From positions 107,810 to 171,809 of the forward strand of contig NZ_LUHJ01000061.1 of the NCBI RefSeq assembly GCF_001597745.1: a stretch of DNA of 64,000 nucleotides. Direction: 5' to 3'. Every line of letters begins with the position of its first letter. Within the stretch, counting starts at the first letter, position 1. Position numbers and translations under genes: made by a program. Below the pieces are notes generated by a model. It searched no databases. It was given only the letters and a program-made list of their open reading frames with translations, and had not been told where the DNA came from. Below are positions 8,998-18,153 of the stretch, in pieces. Origin of the DNA: Anabaena sp. 4-3. GTDB lineage: Bacteria > Cyanobacteriota > Cyanobacteriia > Cyanobacteriales > Nostocaceae.

Positions 8998-9957
8998 TTA
9001 GAGTATCAAGAGTATGACAATGGCTATTCCTAACCATAGTAAAAAGCAATATCTCGTTATTTGCAAAGCATGGTCAATATGATTGGGGTTGATGGGATAG
9101 ATAGCATCACCTAAAAGTGGTTTTGGCTTTGGCACTCCCCGATACCAATTTATCCCTCCCATTTGTACCCCCAAAATTGCTGCATAGGCGCACTCACTCC
9201 AACCAGAATTAGGACTGGGATCATTACCTGCGTCTCGGCGACAAATGCGCCATACATCTAGAGGCTTATTGGATATCAAACCTAAAGTCAAGACTGTCAG
9301 GCGACAAGGCAACCAAGTTAAATAGTCTTCTAACCGCGCACTGAACCATCCTAAATATGTATATGGTGCTTCTCGATAACCCACCATAGAATCTAGGGTA
9401 CTGCTGGCTTTATATGCCAAAGCGAAAGGAACTGCTCCCACACCTGGAATACAAGCCCCCACAATTGCATAAAATAGTGGAGACATCACGCCATCGGTAG
9501 CATTTTCTGTGACTGTTTCTAAAACGGCGCGCAAAATTTCTGATTTTGACAGATTTTCTGTATCTCGGCCGACATAGTTACTTAAAGTTTGGCGAGCTAA
9601 TTTTATATCTTTCGCTATTAACGGTTGTAAAACATCAACTGCTGCATTTCGCAAACTTCTAAGCGCAAAGCAACTGGCTAAAATAATGCTTTCTATAGCA
9701 ATTGCTAACAGTGGATGCAGCCATTTGGCTATTTGCACTATGAACCAACCCACTCCACCGCTACCAATAATTAATATTAGGGCTAAGGCAATTCCAGCTA
9801 TCCTACGTGTGAGCGAGTGGTGAAACAGGTGCAAAAAAAATTTGCTTAGGTGGGAAATTACCCACCCCATGACTTGCACGGGATGAGGCCATCCCCAAGG
9901 ATCACCTATTAAGTAATCTAAAATTGCCGCAATGATTAAAACAATCGCTGATAACAC
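8998..9957 (-). CDS. cobD: Adenosylcobinamide-phosphate synthase, CobD/CbiB type
   Basis: Inner-membrane enzyme attaching aminopropanol (phosphate) to adenosylcobyric acid in cobamide synthesis. The start DYLIGDPWGWPHPVQVMG is the family hallmark (about 14-31); several hydrophobic segments follow, with ENATDGVMSPLFYA and YKASSTLDSMVGYR conserved blocks in the middle. The length of 319 residues is normal. No other cobamide genes are nearby and no cobalamin riboswitch was recognised in the upstream gap. Confidence 0.93.
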   Translation of the reverse strand: MLSAIVLIIAAILDYLIGDPWGWPHPVQVMGWVISHLSKFFLHLFHHSLTRRIAGIALALILIIGSGGVGWFIVQIAKWLHPLLAIAIESIILASCFALRSLRNAAVDVLQPLIAKDIKLARQTLSNYVGRDTENLSKSEILRAVLETVTENATDGVMSPLFYAIVGACIPGVGAVPFALAYKASSTLDSMVGYREAPYTYLGWFSARLEDYLTWLPCRLTVLTLGLISNKPLDVWRICRRDAGNDPSPNSGWSECAYAAILGVQMGGINWYRGVPKPKPLLGDAIYPINPNHIDHALQITRYCFLLWLGIAIVILLIL

Positions 9958-9990
9958 TTTTGGTTAGGGGCTAGGGATTGGTGGGGACTG

Positions 9991-10113
9991 GGGAAGCGGA
10001 GGAAGCAGAGGAAGCAGAGGGAGCAGAGGGAGCAGAGGGAGAAAAACTAATGACTAATAACTAATGACTAATCACTAATGACTAATGACTAATCACTAAT
10101 GACTAATGACTAA
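9991..10113. repeat. Two tandem repeat blocks: AGCAGAGGA units, then CTAATGA heptamers
   Basis: A purine-rich block of 9-bp-like units (AGCAGAGGA/AGCAGAGGG, to about 10044) is followed by heptamers CTAATGA/CTAATCA. The stop codon of the Rrf2 gene lies within the last heptamer. Confidence 0.85.
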
Positions 10114-10553
10114 ACCACAAAATTCGCTTCTTCTCCTAGGGAGGCTTGCCAGCTACGAGCATCGTAATATAAATCTGCCAGAGTAATACTGTATAAAGCT
10201 TCTTTGAGTTTTTGGTTGAGTTGTTGCCACAGGGTAAATGTTACCCAATCTTCTGTTTGTGCTGGGGTGGGGGTGTGATGGGGTAAATGAGTGATGCTTT
10301 CACCCACTGCTTCTAAAATTTGTCCTATGGAGATTTGTACAGGTTCTTTTGCTAGTTGGTAGCCGCCAATGCTACCGCGAATTGATGTTACTAACCCAGC
10401 CCGACGCATTTCTATTAGTAATTTTTCTAGGTATGGGGCAGGGATATCTTGACGTTTAGCGATCGCTTTCACAGATGCAGGGCCATAACTTGGTTGCAAA
10501 CTCAAGTCCAGTAAAGCCTTTACACTGTAGTGTCCTCTAGTAGTTAGTTTCAT
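10110..10553 (-). CDS. Rrf2 family transcriptional regulator lacking Fe-S cysteines
   Basis: A 147-residue winged-helix regulator starting MKLTTRGHYSVKALLDL and containing the LEKLLIEMRRAGLVTSIRGSIGGY recognition/wing region in two overlapping blocks (about 46-69). IscR and relatives bind a 2Fe-2S cluster through three cysteines near residues 92-104; this protein has no cysteine at all, so it is not an Fe-S sensor of that kind. It is divergent from the AbrB gene across a 386-bp gap and could act there, but that is inference. Confidence 0.88.
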   Translation of the reverse strand: MKLTTRGHYSVKALLDLSLQPSYGPASVKAIAKRQDIPAPYLEKLLIEMRRAGLVTSIRGSIGGYQLAKEPVQISIGQILEAVGESITHLPHHTPTPAQTEDWVTFTLWQQLNQKLKEALYSITLADLYYDARSWQASLGEEANFVV

Positions 10554-10939
10554 TCGTCATTAGTCATTCGTCATTAGTCATTCGTCACATCCTGATTAGC
10601 AACTTGGGTTAACTTATGACTAATGACTGATCATCAGTTGTGCTGATCATTTTGCCCCTCAATGATTAACTTGAGCAAGTAGACAACTTTTGTTGCACCA
10701 CTTTAGAAAACTTAAATAAATATAGTTTAGCAGTGATTCACAAACTAGATATAGTTAGCCGCATGATCAAAAATTATATTGTCTTGCCAATATTAAAAAT
10801 TGTGCAATAATTTTGGCTATGAGTGTAATATACTTGGCTAGGCTGAGATAAAAACTCAAGGATACTACTCCTATTAGCTTAATTCAGCTAAAATAAAATC
10901 GATTCAACTACTTCAACCATTGATTTTCGACCTAAGTTG
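10554..10939. promoter_or_regulatory. Divergent intergenic region, Rrf2 and AbrB genes
   Basis: 10553-10587 carries alternating TCATTAG/TCATTCG heptamers next to the Rrf2 start. A small palindromic cluster (TGATCATCAGTTGTGCTGATCA, read as CTGATCATCA and TGCTGATCA, 10626-10650) could be an operator. The rest is AT-rich DNA that must hold the AbrB promoter; no definite boxes are assigned. Confidence 0.45.
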
Positions 10940-11353
10940 ATGCCTAAACTGAAAAAAATTGAACCTCTAGTCGGTGAAGAACTGCTCACAAAAGTTAAAG
11001 AGCTAGGGAACCTGAGCAAAGAAGAAAAAGCCAAGCAGTGCGGCTACTACACCGTGACCAAAAATGGTGTAGAGCGTGTCAATATGATGAAATTCTTGAA
11101 TGCCTTAATTGATGCTGAAGGCATTCAGTTAGACAGTTCACCCAATAGTAATGGACGGGGTGGACGCAGTGCTAGCTATAGAATTAGTGTGCAATCGAAT
11201 GGTAACTTGTTGATTGGTTCAGCTTATACAAAACAGATGAACCTCAAACCAGGAGATGAGTTTGTAATTACTCTCGGCAAAAAGCACATTCGTCTGAGAC
11301 AGGTAGATGAAGATGAAAAAATAGGTGCGGAAGCTGAAGAAGCTACCGCCTAA
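10940..11353 (+). CDS. Cyanobacterial AbrB-like transcriptional regulator (cyAbrB, CalA/CalB type)
   Basis: A 137-residue DNA-binding protein of the cyAbrB family. The N-terminal half (EELLTKVKELGNLSKEEKAK, QCGYYTVTKNGVERVNMMK) is the cyanobacteria-specific part; the C-terminal half (about 85-125: LLIGSAYTKQMNLKPGDEF) is the AbrB-type swapped-hairpin DNA-binding fold. Family members control carbon/nitrogen and hydrogenase genes, and one paralogue is essential. Cyanobacteria usually have two paralogues (CalA, CalB) and I cannot tell which this is. ATG at 10940 is preferred to the TTG one codon earlier. Confidence 0.92.
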   Translation: MPKLKKIEPLVGEELLTKVKELGNLSKEEKAKQCGYYTVTKNGVERVNMMKFLNALIDAEGIQLDSSPNSNGRGGRSASYRISVQSNGNLLIGSAYTKQMNLKPGDEFVITLGKKHIRLRQVDEDEKIGAEAEEATA

Positions 11354-11440
11354 ATAGTCAACATTTCCCAGTCCCAAGTCAATAGTCCACAGTCCTGTTC
11401 TTAGTTTAATGGCATCAGTGAGTTAGCTAATGACTAACAA

Positions 11441-13318
11441 CTAATGACTAATGACTACCTGAGCAACTGCTTTGCGTGTAACTGCTAAGTTACACGTTAA
11501 TGTAATTTGCGCTCGATCTAACAAACCCAAAATCTGCTCATGGTTGTCTCGTGCTACCACAGGTAATTGATGTAAACCTCTCAGTGTCATGCGGTCTAAA
11601 GCCTCAGATAAAGGTTCATCTAGCCAAGCATAAAGAATATCCGTGGTACAGATATCTATGATAGTTTGCATGGCTAAGTTACCCTGATTTTCAGTTGAGG
11701 AATTAGGGTAATTTTGCCATACAGAAAGGGTGCGGTTTAGGTCTTCTAAGGAGAGGATACCAACTAATTGGTCGGCGGCATCAACTACTAAAGCACTGCG
11801 AGTGCGATCGCGGATCATTTCCTTGGCTGCTTCTAACACCCCTAAAGTTGCAGGTAGTTTTTTGGGACAAGCCAGCATAGCATCCTCTACTAAAAGTTGC
11901 TGCACAATTTCTAAGAGTTCATCTTTCAATTCTGAAAGACCAATTTGTTGCAGGTTAGAGTTAGAGTTAGTGTTGGGTTTGATCTGCTCAACTAGCCACA
12001 CACTTAAACTCACAGCGGCCATCAGTGGTAAAACAATGCGGTAGTCGCGGGTGAGTTCAAACAGCATCAAAATGGCTGTTAATGGTGCTCTCACACTGCC
12101 AGCTAAGACTGCTGCCATCCCCACCATTGCGTAAGCAGGAGGAGCAGCCATATATTCGCCAATGCTGGGGACTACTAAAGCCAGAATTTTGGCATAAGCT
12201 GATCCCAAAGAAGCACCAAGAAACATAGCTGGTGCAAACACACCACCGACAAAGCCGCTACCGACACTAATCGCAGTGATTAGCAGCTTGACTATGAGTA
12301 AAGCCAGCAATAAATCCAAAGAAAATTCTACATCTTGCAGCATGGCTTGGACAGTGCTATATCCAATACCCAAAACTTGCGGCAATTGCAAAGCCACTGC
12401 CCCAATAATTGCACCGCCGATGATGGGATGAATGGGTTTAGGGATGCTACCTAAAAACCGCAAACCGGGAATTGCACCTGCAAAGCCGGCTGTTGCCCAA
12501 CGAATGGCTTGTTTATAAACCAAAGAAACTAAACTAGCCCCCAAACCCAACCCTAAATAAATCGGCAACTCAAAAGGACTGCGGACTTGATATACAGGTA
12601 AAGCAAAAGCAGGTTGCGCCCCTAAACCAATTTGAGCAATCAAAGCGGCTACGACTGCGGCTAGTAATACCACACTCACAGCCGAAGTAGCGAAAGATGT
12701 CGCCCCCATGACTACCTCTAGGGCAAAAAATACCCCAGCGATGGGGGCATTAAAGCCGGCTGCTAATCCCGCCGCCGCCCCGGCTCCCAAAAGTAAACGC
12801 TGTCGCTCTTGTGATACTTGCAGGATTAAAGAGAGCAACATCCCAAAGTTAGCACCAATCTCCACACTCGGCCCTTCTGGCCCCAAAGAGGCACCACTGC
12901 CCAAAGACACGGATGCAGCTAACATTTTGGTGACAGGGCGTAGTTGTCGCTGGATTTCGGTACCATTTGAAGCCGCAATCAGAGAAGATAGCCCAGGGCC
13001 AAAGTCTTGGGTGCGCCAGCGCATCAACCCGACGACGCATCCACCCAGGATGGGAACTAAAGCTAGCGTCCAAGCTCCCCAAACACCAATTGCACCCATG
13101 AAATTTTCCAGCAATAGATCATGGATTAGCTCAATCAAATAGTGAAACGTTACCACACCCATTCCCGTACCGCCGCCGATAATTAGAGCTAAAAACAGCA
13201 CAACGGTTTCTGGGGATAATTGAAATCGGTTAACTAGATGTAATAAATGGCTAGAAGGTGTAGGAAAGGCTGGTGGTTCCTTTGCCTTCCTCAAGTCGGC
13301 AGGAGGCAATAGAGTCAT
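11441..13318 (-). CDS. ClC-type chloride channel/antiporter with CBS domains
   Basis: A 625-residue membrane protein of the ClC family. The anion-pathway motifs are present: GSGASLGPEGPSVEIG (about 140-155, keeping the gating Glu in GPEGP) and GVFAPAMFLGASLG (about 360-373). About ten to twelve hydrophobic segments cover residues 35-445; the C-terminal cytosolic part holds two CBS domains (about 470-610, e.g. DRTRSALVVDAADQLVGILS). Presence of the gating Glu is compatible with Cl-/H+ exchange. The final VISH and stop are encoded by a tandem heptamer unit. Confidence 0.94.
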   Translation of the reverse strand: MTLLPPADLRKAKEPPAFPTPSSHLLHLVNRFQLSPETVVLFLALIIGGGTGMGVVTFHYLIELIHDLLLENFMGAIGVWGAWTLALVPILGGCVVGLMRWRTQDFGPGLSSLIAASNGTEIQRQLRPVTKMLAASVSLGSGASLGPEGPSVEIGANFGMLLSLILQVSQERQRLLLGAGAAAGLAAGFNAPIAGVFFALEVVMGATSFATSAVSVVLLAAVVAALIAQIGLGAQPAFALPVYQVRSPFELPIYLGLGLGASLVSLVYKQAIRWATAGFAGAIPGLRFLGSIPKPIHPIIGGAIIGAVALQLPQVLGIGYSTVQAMLQDVEFSLDLLLALLIVKLLITAISVGSGFVGGVFAPAMFLGASLGSAYAKILALVVPSIGEYMAAPPAYAMVGMAAVLAGSVRAPLTAILMLFELTRDYRIVLPLMAAVSLSVWLVEQIKPNTNSNSNLQQIGLSELKDELLEIVQQLLVEDAMLACPKKLPATLGVLEAAKEMIRDRTRSALVVDAADQLVGILSLEDLNRTLSVWQNYPNSSTENQGNLAMQTIIDICTTDILYAWLDEPLSEALDRMTLRGLHQLPVVARDNHEQILGLLDRAQITLTCNLAVTRKAVAQVVISH

Positions 13319-13788
13319 TGAAAAACGGGGGTGAATTTCAGCAGAAATTGAAATTTTTATCTGTTATTTCTCATTGTCAGCCATGATTTATCTACCAGAC
13401 AAGTCTATTTGCTGGGCTTGATTGACAAAGCCTTGGGAAAAAAAATTTGCTAGTCTTAATTTTTCTAGAGATAATAGTTAAATGAGAGTGAACTTATGGT
13501 AAATGAGCAACGCTTAGTAGTAAGGTATGAGTTATTACTGTTTCAATTCTCTATCAGAGAGAATCTAGGATCAGCAACCTCAGTGGATAAACCATAGGTC
13601 AGCAACTAATAAAAACCATCCTTGCCTCAATACAGCTATCCTCGCGTTGTAGCCATTGATTCCTCTTCTGTGGGAGTGGAGTGTGACGAATGACTGAAGT
13701 TATACACAAAGGTTCGTTTTCTCAGCATTGCTTGGGAATTCTATATAAAGATAGTAAAGCGAGTGAATGGACTAAACGGACAAGGTAG
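13319..13788. other. Intergenic region, no gene seen
   Basis: 470 bases between the divergent ClC gene and the zinc-ribbon gene. No open frame of note was found. A single GTTTCAATTCTCTATCAGAG segment (13539-13558) with a following GAGAATCTAG resembles half of the CRISPR repeat but has no second copy. The promoter of the downstream gene should lie near 13740. Confidence 0.4.
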
Positions 13789-14175
13789 ATGAATACACAC
13801 ACCTTTGATAATCATTATGTTAATTGCCCAGTTTGCCAAAGGCATACAAAGGTAAAACTGATTAAATCTTATATTGGTTTATTTACTTGTCCGTATTGCC
13901 AAGAACGATTGGTAGTGTGTCAAAGTGGTCATTATGTGCGCGATCCATTTACTCTGAATCAGATGGTGATCTGTTCAGCACTACGTCGTCAAAGCAGTCC
14001 TTTAGCGAGAATTATACGAGATTTTATCCTTTGCAAGCGTCCTTTAGTCGCTTTTGCTGTAGGAAGTGCGATTATTGTCAGCATGATTACTGTGACTCAG
14101 CAAAGGACAAGTTATGAACCGCAGCAGTTGAATAAAGTAGAGGAAGTTGAGCGCAAATTAGAGAGTGGGGAATAG
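13789..14175 (+). CDS. Zinc-ribbon membrane protein, unknown function
   Basis: A 128-residue protein not recognised by name. An N-terminal zinc ribbon is formed by CPVC (residues 14-17) and CPYC (34-37). A single transmembrane segment follows (about 84-101, LVAFAVGSAIIVSMITV), then a short charged tail. The ribbon would face the cytosol if the tail is outside. A GGTAG purine stretch lies just before the ATG. It stands alone, divergent from clc and convergent with the glycosyltransferase gene. Confidence 0.65.
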   Translation: MNTHTFDNHYVNCPVCQRHTKVKLIKSYIGLFTCPYCQERLVVCQSGHYVRDPFTLNQMVICSALRRQSSPLARIIRDFILCKRPLVAFAVGSAIIVSMITVTQQRTSYEPQQLNKVEEVERKLESGE

Positions 14176-14260
14176 GGATTAGGCAGGGTAGCTCTGAGCA
14201 GGGAGCAAGGAATATCCTACACCCTGCCCTAATTCTTCTGGTTTCCTAGTCCCCAATCGC

Positions 14261-15880
14261 TCACCAGCGATTTTTGTCTTTGGTAACTAAGTTCCAACCT
14301 TCGGTTTTGTCAACTATTTTCATCGCATCTAACTGGAGATTTTGCAAGTCAGAACCTTTAATGAGTAGGTGGGGTTGTGGGTTTTGTTGCCAATAAGATT
14401 GTAATTCCTGAATGGAAGCCGGAATAATAGTGCGATCGCTATAAAATTCTAATGAGGGGCGATACTGGGGAAAGGATATATAAATTTTTTTCACATCTGG
14501 ATTAACACGGTTAATCATGGCGGCGACTGGCTTGACTGGATAGACTGGTGATAATTCCCCAGCCCAATAGTTAGATTTGATGAGCAATAGCAATGAAACA
14601 TAGCTTCCCCAAAACAACACCTTGAGAAATTGTCCATCGCCTCGTTCGGCTAAAATGGCTGCTAGTGTCATAGTTAACGCGACGGTGGCAAAAATTAGCT
14701 GCAATTCAATTTTTAAATTTGTACCCCAACTAAAATAAATGCTGCTAGCAGAAGCTACCAAAGCCAATATTGATAAACCAGCTACCCAATTACGGGGATA
14801 AGGTGACAATAAAGGTAACTTTTCTATTTCTGCTAACTCAGCACCGAAAGCTAACGCTAAACAAGGGTAAATTGGGAATATATAGCCAGAAAATTTGGTG
14901 CTGACGAGGGAAATTAGCAGTAAATAAACTCCACACCATACTAAAATCAGTTTTGCCCAACTCAGGTTACGATTTGACCACACTAAACGGGCAGTCTGTG
15001 GTAAAAATATTAACCAAGGCCAATTCCATTTGAGTATTTCAATGATATAAAACCAAGGTGCGTGGGCATGCTCAGGGGCAATGATCCCGACTTGATGAAC
15101 AGATGGATTCCACAAGCCATGCTGGGCGAAAGCATAACCGTAGCGCAGTAGTTGAGCTACATACCATCCAGCCACAGGTAAGATGCCAATGCAGATTCCT
15201 ATCCAGAGATAGCGACTGGTGAGTAATCTGGGCGTATCCCAAAATAAAAAGGCGATCGCGACAATCGCGAACAAGATACTTACAATTCCTTGAGTTAGAC
15301 AAATCAAGCCAAAACTCAGCCCAATACCTAAGCAGTAGCGTAAATCCCGGCGCGATCGCAACACGCACAACATCATGATTAGCAAAAAACTCACCACTAC
15401 CCCATCTAACATTGCCAACCTGCCATGACGTACCACAGGCAACATTGTCAGATAGACTAAGCTGCTATAAATCGCAACCCAACGGTGACGAAACATCTCT
15501 CGCCCTAAACAATACAGTAAAGGTACGGAAAGCGATGTTAAAATTGCACTGGGTAAACGTGTCGTGAACTCACTCACGCCGCCCAGAGAATAGGCACCAG
15601 CAATCAGGATATGCAGCAAAGGCGGCTTGTTATAGTAAGGTTCTCCTCCCAGGGTAGGGTATAGCCATCGCATTGTCTCTGCTGGCGCACGCCAAATTTC
15701 CTTAGCTACTTGCGCCACAGTAGCCTCATGCCAATCTTGCAACGGTAATCCTTCCAGGTTAATGCTAAAAAGTAGCAATGCTGCTATGAGCAACACTACT
15801 AACCACAGCCTGTCAACCCAATTTTCAGCCGTGCGGTGCTGTTTTGCTAGATGACTCCAAATAAAGCTTCCTTCTCGCAT
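14261..15880 (-). CDS. GT39/ArnT-like membrane glycosyltransferase
   Basis: A 539-residue polytopic protein of the GT-C fold related to dolichyl-phosphate-mannose mannosyltransferases and ArnT. The first periplasmic loop holds the acidic motif DWHEATVAQVAKEIW (about 49-63), the likely catalytic and metal site, followed by GGEPYYNKPPLLHIL, the conserved block of the family. About eleven hydrophobic segments follow. It would transfer a sugar from a polyprenyl-phosphate carrier to a protein or lipid outside the cytosol; donor and acceptor are unknown. No glycan cluster is adjacent. Confidence 0.85.
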   Translation of the reverse strand: MREGSFIWSHLAKQHRTAENWVDRLWLVVLLIAALLLFSINLEGLPLQDWHEATVAQVAKEIWRAPAETMRWLYPTLGGEPYYNKPPLLHILIAGAYSLGGVSEFTTRLPSAILTSLSVPLLYCLGREMFRHRWVAIYSSLVYLTMLPVVRHGRLAMLDGVVVSFLLIMMLCVLRSRRDLRYCLGIGLSFGLICLTQGIVSILFAIVAIAFLFWDTPRLLTSRYLWIGICIGILPVAGWYVAQLLRYGYAFAQHGLWNPSVHQVGIIAPEHAHAPWFYIIEILKWNWPWLIFLPQTARLVWSNRNLSWAKLILVWCGVYLLLISLVSTKFSGYIFPIYPCLALAFGAELAEIEKLPLLSPYPRNWVAGLSILALVASASSIYFSWGTNLKIELQLIFATVALTMTLAAILAERGDGQFLKVLFWGSYVSLLLLIKSNYWAGELSPVYPVKPVAAMINRVNPDVKKIYISFPQYRPSLEFYSDRTIIPASIQELQSYWQQNPQPHLLIKGSDLQNLQLDAMKIVDKTEGWNLVTKDKNRW

Positions 15881-16123
15881 ATTCTATGCTAATCATTTTA
15901 CTTGCTGGTTCGATCACATAGAGATCAAAGAAAATCTCTCATGCCTCCACCGAATAACAACCTGAGATTCTGAGCCAATACTAAATTCCCAGATTAGCTC
16001 AATTTTCTCTCGTCAGCGATAATTTTTTGGGAAAATTGTCTGAGATGTGAGTCAAATGATTAAATAATTCTGTTTTGCCAAAGATGATACAAATATAGTT
16101 CAACAGACTGTGCTAATTACCGA

Positions 16124-17416
16124 TTAAAAAATAAAAATCACCTGCAAATCCCAATCTTGATTTTGACGTACAATCTCAATTTGTTTGATAAATTCCCGAA
16201 AGTAAAATCTGCGCTCTGCTTCTGATAAATCTAGCCAAAACTGAGGAATAGAAACCGTCTGAGCGACTTTCAGTAAATTTACGGGGGGAAGAGTCGCTAA
16301 TTTTGCTTGGAGTGCAGAGATTTCTGTGCGGAGTTTGTAAGCTCTTAACTGTGCGGTTTGGGTGTCTAAAATACCAGTTTCGACTAAGGCGGGTAACTGT
16401 TGGAGGATTTCTTGCTGACGAGCGATCGCATCCCCTAAACTATGTTTAACTGTATCCAATTCGGGAGAATTCAGCCCTGCCACGGCTGTGGGTAAATTAC
16501 AGCATACCTGATTAATTGTGCGGTGCAAAATTTCCTGGTAGGAAATAGCCCGACACTTAGGAAGTTGAGGACAACTAATGGGGCGTAAATATAAATACTC
16601 TTTATTTTGATGGCGTTGAGTCACACGAGTAATTGTCATCTGTGACTGACACTGCTGACAGATAACCAACCCAGCCAAAGAACGCGGCGCACTAGCAGCG
16701 CGGGATGGTAAGCGACTATTGCGGCGTAAAAGTCGATCAATTTGAGCAGCTTCTTCTCTAGAAATAATCGGAATATGGGTATTCGAGATAATCTCACCAT
16801 GTTGATAAGCCGTATCACCCCGATACACAGGATTAGTTAACCAACGCTTGCCGGTAGTCACAGAAATTTTTTTACCATACTTTTTCGCCAGATAACGCAC
16901 AGCACCCCGCAGAGAACCGTAGAGTAAAAAGTGGTCAAAAAAATCCTTAACTACTGGTGAAGTAGTACGATCTATAATGTATTTACCCTTACCTCTACGG
17001 TAGCCGTAGGGAGGTTTTCCCGGTGGTGGTGCCGCATCTAGACGATTGCGAGCGTGTCCTTGACGGATACGACGGCTACGTTGTTGATATTGGATATGTT
17101 GTAATAATTTCAGTAAGTCGGCGTGGGGATGGGAAGTTTGAGAGTTGTAGCCTTGCTCAGTAGCAATCACCATTATACCTAAAGCTGTAAGTTGATTCAG
17201 GCGATCGCTTACCTCCTCTAGATTATCCCCCAATTCTTCCAAACGACGCACTAGCAGACAATCGACAGATTCACTTTCACAGTCGCGCAATAATTCATTC
17301 AACCCAGAACGCTTACCCAAATCCTCATATACCCGTTCTACCTCCTGCCCCCAATCAATCGACACAGGAGCAGTTTCTAACAAGGGATCACTGTAAATGT
17401 AAGCGATAATTGTCAT
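16124..17416 (-). CDS. Serine-recombinase-family protein with degenerate catalytic domain
   Basis: A 430-residue protein with the layout of large serine recombinases: N-terminal resolvase-like domain (1-115), recombinase domain (about 125-230, GKPPYGYRRGKGKY and LTNPVYRGD), zinc ribbon (about 253-290, CQQC...CPQLPKC) and a coiled coil (about 318-370). It belongs near XisF, which excises the fdxN element in Anabaena, but is shorter. Ser9 may be the nucleophile, yet the Arg two residues before it is Ile7, and the helix normally reading LDRLGR is LEELGD (59-64), so the usual catalytic arginines are lost. A non-recombining role is likely. The start codon overlaps a tandem heptamer block. Confidence 0.82.
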   Translation of the reverse strand: MTIIAYIYSDPLLETAPVSIDWGQEVERVYEDLGKRSGLNELLRDCESESVDCLLVRRLEELGDNLEEVSDRLNQLTALGIMVIATEQGYNSQTSHPHADLLKLLQHIQYQQRSRRIRQGHARNRLDAAPPPGKPPYGYRRGKGKYIIDRTTSPVVKDFFDHFLLYGSLRGAVRYLAKKYGKKISVTTGKRWLTNPVYRGDTAYQHGEIISNTHIPIISREEAAQIDRLLRRNSRLPSRAASAPRSLAGLVICQQCQSQMTITRVTQRHQNKEYLYLRPISCPQLPKCRAISYQEILHRTINQVCCNLPTAVAGLNSPELDTVKHSLGDAIARQQEILQQLPALVETGILDTQTAQLRAYKLRTEISALQAKLATLPPVNLLKVAQTVSIPQFWLDLSEAERRFYFREFIKQIEIVRQNQDWDLQVIFIF

Positions 17417-17575
17417 TAGTCATTAGTTATTAGTCATTAGTCATTAGTCATTAGTCATTAGTCATTAGTTATTAGTCATTAGTTATTAGTCATTAGTTTT
17501 TCTCCCCCTGCCTCCCCTGCCTCCCCTGCCTCCCCTGCCTCCCCTGCCTCCCCTGCTCCCCTGCTCCCCTGCTCC
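17412..17575. repeat. Tandem repeats: TTAGTCA heptamers then CCTCCCCTG 9-mers
   Basis: About twelve units of TTAGTCA/TTAGTTA (17412-17499) are followed by five or more copies of CCTCCCCTG and CTCCCCTG (to 17575). The block fills the whole gap between two minus-strand genes; the ATG of the recombinase-like gene is formed by the first heptamer. Confidence 0.92.
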
Positions 17576-17576
17576 C

Positions 17577-17936
17577 TCAAACCTGACTTAATTCAACTAC
17601 ATTCCCATCTGGATCTTTAACAAAGATAGCAGCTCTACCAGAGGCACTGGTTTGAATGGGATAATTTTGAGCAAGTAATTCTTGCTTGGCTGCTTCTAAG
17701 TCTGCAACTGCCAAAGCAATGTGGGGGTTACGTCCCCATTTTTCGTTGGGGTTGTCTGTCGGGACATTGGACGCAACTATTAGGTGAATTTGATAGTCTC
17801 CGATTTGATACCATGCACCAGGATATTTTAAGGTGCGGTTGATTTTTGATAAGCCTAATATTTTACCATAAAAGTATTCTGAGCGTTCTAAGTCAGTGAC
17901 GAGAATAGCTGTATGGAGACTCTGAGTAATCTGCAT
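17577..17936 (-). CDS. VOC (glyoxalase/bleomycin-resistance) family protein
   Basis: A single-domain 119-residue vicinal-oxygen-chelate protein. It begins QITQSLHTAILVTDLERSE and ends with FVKDPDGNVVELSQV, both characteristic of the fold; His8 and Glu115 are at positions used for metal binding in relatives. It could be a lyase, dioxygenase or a resistance-type binding protein; the substrate cannot be inferred and the neighbours do not help. Confidence 0.85.
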   Translation of the reverse strand: MQITQSLHTAILVTDLERSEYFYGKILGLSKINRTLKYPGAWYQIGDYQIHLIVASNVPTDNPNEKWGRNPHIALAVADLEAAKQELLAQNYPIQTSASGRAAIFVKDPDGNVVELSQV

Positions 17937-18030
17937 TTTTGGTCTTTTGTGAGCGCGTTTATCTAAATTTTGACTTAATTGGCTCTACAGAATCAATGAG
18001 ACGCGCAAAACTCAGCAATTTCACTTTTAC

Positions 18031-18153
18031 AGGACTTACGCAACTGGCATATTAGTAGGGTGCGTCAGATATCAAAAATACGTTTATTGACAGCATTTAA
18101 ACAGTCTGACGCACCCTAGAGGACATTTGTAATGTGACACTTGCGTAAGTCCT
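18031..18153. mobile_element. Miniature inverted-repeat element, copy A (complete)
   Basis: A 123-bp non-coding element with nested inverted repeats: outer AGGACTTACGCAA (18031-18043) and TTGCGTAAGTCCT (18141-18153); inner TAGGGTGCGTCAGA (18056-18069) and TCTGACGCACCCTA (18105-18118). Three related copies occur at 19859, 35359 and 47441. The size, symmetry and copy number suggest a non-autonomous transposable element; no target duplication or transposase was identified. Confidence 0.75.

Noticed and set aside
9958-10109. Possible cobalamin riboswitch before cobD
   Set aside because: The gap consists of tandem repeats; no B12-box-like string was found.
12708-13142. 144-codon frame on the plus strand inside the ClC gene
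   Set aside because: It is antisense to conserved ClC membrane segments and low in complexity; the ClC product is clearly the real one.
13539-13570. Single CRISPR-repeat-like segment GTTTCAATTCTCTATCAGAG
   Set aside because: Only one copy and no spacer-repeat unit; likeness to the real repeat is partial.
17412-17575. Tandem repeats as a second CRISPR array
   Set aside because: Units are 7-9 bp and contiguous with no spacers; they belong to the STRR class.
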